Shown here one piece after another: positions 61,970 to 64,000 of a DNA stretch of 64,000 bases. The stretch spans positions 124,001-188,000 of the forward strand of contig NZ_JAVKCA010000010.1 in NCBI RefSeq assembly GCF_040222955.1, in the 5' to 3' direction. Made by a program: the position numbers and the translations under genes. The DNA comes from Marinoscillum sp040222955. GTDB lineage: Bacteria > Bacteroidota > Bacteroidia > Cytophagales > Cyclobacteriaceae. The first letter of the stretch is position 1; each line of letters starts with the position of its first letter. The notes beneath the pieces are model-generated. The model worked only from the letters and a program-made list of their open reading frames with translations, was not told the DNA's origin and searched no databases.

Positions 61970-62903
61970 CCTTCGCGGATTCTTTCACGGGTGAATTTGG
62001 CTGTTCCTTCTTAGCTTCTTCTTTCTTCTTAGGCTCCTCCTTCTTGGTGGAGCCTTCTTGTTTGGCCTTCTTCAATACGTTATCGGTGCTGGTAGTTTCC
62101 TTAGCATCTTCGTATAGGTACTCATTGATTGCCTTGCGGAGCTCCTGAGTAGACAGGTTATGAAATATTGTACCATTCCGCATAGTAGAAATCTGGCCTG
62201 TCTCCTCAGACACCGCCACTACCAGTGCATCCGTGTTTTCAGACATCCCAATGCCCGCACGGTGCCTCAGTCCAAACTGGGCTGGCACCTCCCGCTCAGT
62301 CACAGGTAGAATACATCGCGCCGCTATGATCTTATTGTTATAAATGATCACTGCACCATCGTGCAGCGGGCTATACTTATTAAAAATAGCCATCAGCAAT
62401 CGCTTTGAAATCACGGCATCCAGTCGATCACCTGACTCTGCAAAAAATTTCAACTCCGAGTTTTTTGAAATCACGATTAGTGCTCCGGTGTTGGTACCTC
62501 CCAGGGTCTTGGCTGCTTCTATCAGCGGGGTTACATCCGCTTTCTGATAATTTCCTTTGCTGGACCAGATGGACTTAAAGTTATCAAACAGGTTTCCTTC
62601 GTTAAAAATGGAGGTCCGACCCAATAGGAGCAGGAACTTGCGGATCTCCTGCTGAAAGAGAATAATGGCCGCCAAAACACCCACACCCATAAACTGACCC
62701 AACACATTACTGATCAGCTCCATCTCGGCAGCTTTTACCATCAGGTAAATGAGGTAAAGCACCAGAAATCCCAGAAAAACCTTTATCGCCACACTGCCCT
62801 TCATCAGCTTGTACACCTGATAGAGCAATATGGCAAACAGGAAGATATCGATGATATCCACCCAGCCTATTTCCAGAAATCCGATATTAAAACCTAAGAT
62901 CAA
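61962..62903 (-). CDS. cdaA: Diadenylate cyclase CdaA
   Basis: 313 aa. Three N-terminal helices (about residues 10-90) precede a DisA_N cyclase domain with the DGA motif (SPLHDGAVIIYNN) and the RHR motif (GLRHRAGIGMSE). It makes cyclic di-AMP from two ATP at the membrane. The C-terminal tail is a Lys/Glu-rich, probably disordered stretch (KKEEPKKKEEAKKE). It begins 4 bp inside the end of folP, a conserved pairing in Bacteroidota. Confidence 0.95.
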   Translation of the reverse strand: MILGFNIGFLEIGWVDIIDIFLFAILLYQVYKLMKGSVAIKVFLGFLVLYLIYLMVKAAEMELISNVLGQFMGVGVLAAIILFQQEIRKFLLLLGRTSIFNEGNLFDNFKSIWSSKGNYQKADVTPLIEAAKTLGGTNTGALIVISKNSELKFFAESGDRLDAVISKRLLMAIFNKYSPLHDGAVIIYNNKIIAARCILPVTEREVPAQFGLRHRAGIGMSENTDALVVAVSEETGQISTMRNGTIFHNLSTQELRKAINEYLYEDAKETTSTDNVLKKAKQEGSTKKEEPKKKEEAKKEQPNSPVKESAKAS

Positions 62904-63769
62904 TTTACAATTTGATTAACGAGTTTTACTGCTTCCACCGCCTCCTTCACATCATGTACTCGGAGTATTGAAGTGCCCTTCAACAAAGCTACGGTATTTA
63001 ATACAGTTGTGCCATTTAACGCGGCTTCTGCTTCAATATTTAATGTTTTATAAACCATCGACTTGCGGGATACCCCAATCAAAAGCGGATGACTCAGATG
63101 CTTTAAGTATTCAACGCGATTCAAAAGATAAAAATTCTGCTCCACGGTCTTGGCAAACCCAAACCCCGGATCAATGATCACATCTTTGATACCGGCTGAC
63201 TTTGCCGCCGAAATGCGCTCTGAAAAAAAGTGAGTCACCTCACCCAACAGGTCTTCATATTCGGTGTGATGCTTCATGTCCTGTGGCGTACCTCGCATAT
63301 GCATGGCAATATAAGGCACCCCCATCCAGCTCACACTTTCTAGCATCCGTCCATCCAGCATTCCCGCAGAGATATCATTAACGATGTGGGCCCCGGCGTT
63401 TATGGCTTCAATGGCCACCTCCGAGCGAAAAGTATCTATAGAAATAATTGCCTCTGGAAACCGGGAAGTCACTTGCCTGATCGGCTCCAGTACCCTATTA
63501 ATCTCGTCTTTCACGCCAATATCCTCAGCACCAGGCCGTGTAGAGTACCCGCCTATATCCAGAAAAGTAGCTCCTTCATTGAGCATTTTCTCCGCCGAAC
63601 GCAGCAAGTCAGTAATGGTCTGCTGCCTGCTGCCTTTATAAAAAGAGTCTGGTGTGACATTGAGTATTCCCATCACTTTTGGCACAGATAAGTCCAGCAG
63701 GGTTCCCTTGATATTTATAGATTTTTGAGCAGTCAATGTGTTAGATTTGTCGCGAACGAACGTCAGCAT
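62900..63769 (-). CDS. folP: Dihydropteroate synthase
   Basis: 289 aa. It has GILNVTPDSFYKGS, the DIGGYSTRPGAEDIG motif, and INDISAGMLDGRM and DPGFGFAKT, all typical of DHPS. It joins p-aminobenzoate to dihydropterin pyrophosphate, the target of sulfonamides. The p-aminobenzoate would come from pabB/pabC at 9.6-11.3 kb. It overlaps cdaA by 4 bp and is divergent from a DUF1599 gene. Confidence 0.97.
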   Translation of the reverse strand: MLTFVRDKSNTLTAQKSINIKGTLLDLSVPKVMGILNVTPDSFYKGSRQQTITDLLRSAEKMLNEGATFLDIGGYSTRPGAEDIGVKDEINRVLEPIRQVTSRFPEAIISIDTFRSEVAIEAINAGAHIVNDISAGMLDGRMLESVSWMGVPYIAMHMRGTPQDMKHHTEYEDLLGEVTHFFSERISAAKSAGIKDVIIDPGFGFAKTVEQNFYLLNRVEYLKHLSHPLLIGVSRKSMVYKTLNIEAEAALNGTTVLNTVALLKGTSILRVHDVKEAVEAVKLVNQIVN

Positions 63770-63791
63770 ACAATATAACTTATTTCAGAAA

Positions 63792-64000
63792 TTGAAAGAC
63801 CGTACGATCCATCAATACCACGAAATTATCGCATCCTGCAAAGAAATTTTTGCGAAAAAGACCAAAGATTACGGTACCGCCTGGAGGATTCTCAGGCTTC
63901 CATCGATCACGGACCAGATTTTTATAAAGGCTCAGCGCATCCGCTCCATTCAGGAAAAGGGATCTCAGAAAGTGGGCGAGGATATTGAATCAGAATTCAT
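63792..64000 (+). CDS. DUF1599-family protein, 5' part
   Basis: Cut by the window end; about 69 codons seen. Read from a TTG at 63792, it gives HEIIASCKEIFAKKTKDYG, TAWRILRLPSITDQIFIKAQ and RIRSIQEKGSQKVGEDIESEF, which I recognise as the DUF1599 family (nucleotide-modification or pyrophosphohydrolase-like fold). There is no ATG in the first codons, so the TTG start is a best guess. It is divergent from folP, a usual neighbour in this phylum. Confidence 0.78.
   Translation, partial: MKDRTIHQYHEIIASCKEIFAKKTKDYGTAWRILRLPSITDQIFIKAQRIRSIQEKGSQKVGEDIESEF

Noticed and set aside
1..64000. tRNA, rRNA, CRISPR array, insertion sequence, prophage or integrase
   Set aside because: No tRNA cloverleaf, regular short repeats with spacers, transposase, integrase or phage gene was recognised. 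By-eye reading can miss a tRNA; a covariance-model scan would settle it.

Overview
The window comes from a member of the Bacteroidota, most likely the order Cytophagales. The support is a SusC/SusD outer-membrane pair, the type IX secretion protein SprA, the maeB-ruvA-sprA-gcvH-vanZ-tonB gene order, families largely confined to this phylum (DUF4837, DUF4292, DUF6787, DUF1599), a two-gene Tdh/Kbl threonine pathway, frequent TTG starts, and -7 promoter elements close to TAnnTTTG. No rRNA, tRNA, CRISPR array, insertion sequence or phage gene was seen.

Layout. 0.2-6.9 kb: a SusD/SusC pair facing a divergent LytS/LytTR two-component pair across a 280-bp region with three inverted repeats. 7.0-11.3 kb: housekeeping genes (prfC, an RluA-type pseudouridine synthase, DUF6787, pabB, pabC-like). 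11.3-13.4 kb: three tandem SiaC/DUF1987 paralogues on the minus strand, plus the decayed remnant of a fourth; the three intact copies share one promoter architecture with exactly conserved spacing. 13.8-19.5 kb: an FtsX-type ABC permease, atpD-atpC and a sensor kinase. 19.7-25.0 kb: an A/T-rich island of eight exported small proteins or lipoproteins, led by an HExxH protein with a glycine-rich linker, with internal duplications, a homopolymer frameshift and 3'-end repeat scars. 25.1-28.2 kb: NatA/NatB-like ABC genes and a PlsC acyltransferase. 28.2-34.6 kb: gatC, a large membrane/TPR protein, hutH and hutU. 34.6-59.4 kb: a long minus-strand run including sprA (7.2 kb), the maeB-to-tonB cluster, cell-envelope genes (MltD-like, EnvC-like, DUF4292, TPR), gatA, tatA, a nucleotidyltransferase, a flippase and an enoyl-CoA hydratase. 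59.5-64.0 kb: threonine degradation (tdh, a small gene, kbl), then cdaA-folP and the start of a DUF1599 gene.

The two least ordinary regions are the SiaC cluster and the exported-protein island. SiaC proteins act with a kinase (SiaB) and a phosphatase (SiaA), and neither is encoded here, so the three paralogues probably serve partners elsewhere in the genome under shared transcriptional control. The island looks like a rapidly evolving accessory locus of paralogous secreted proteins. Its function cannot be read from the sequence.
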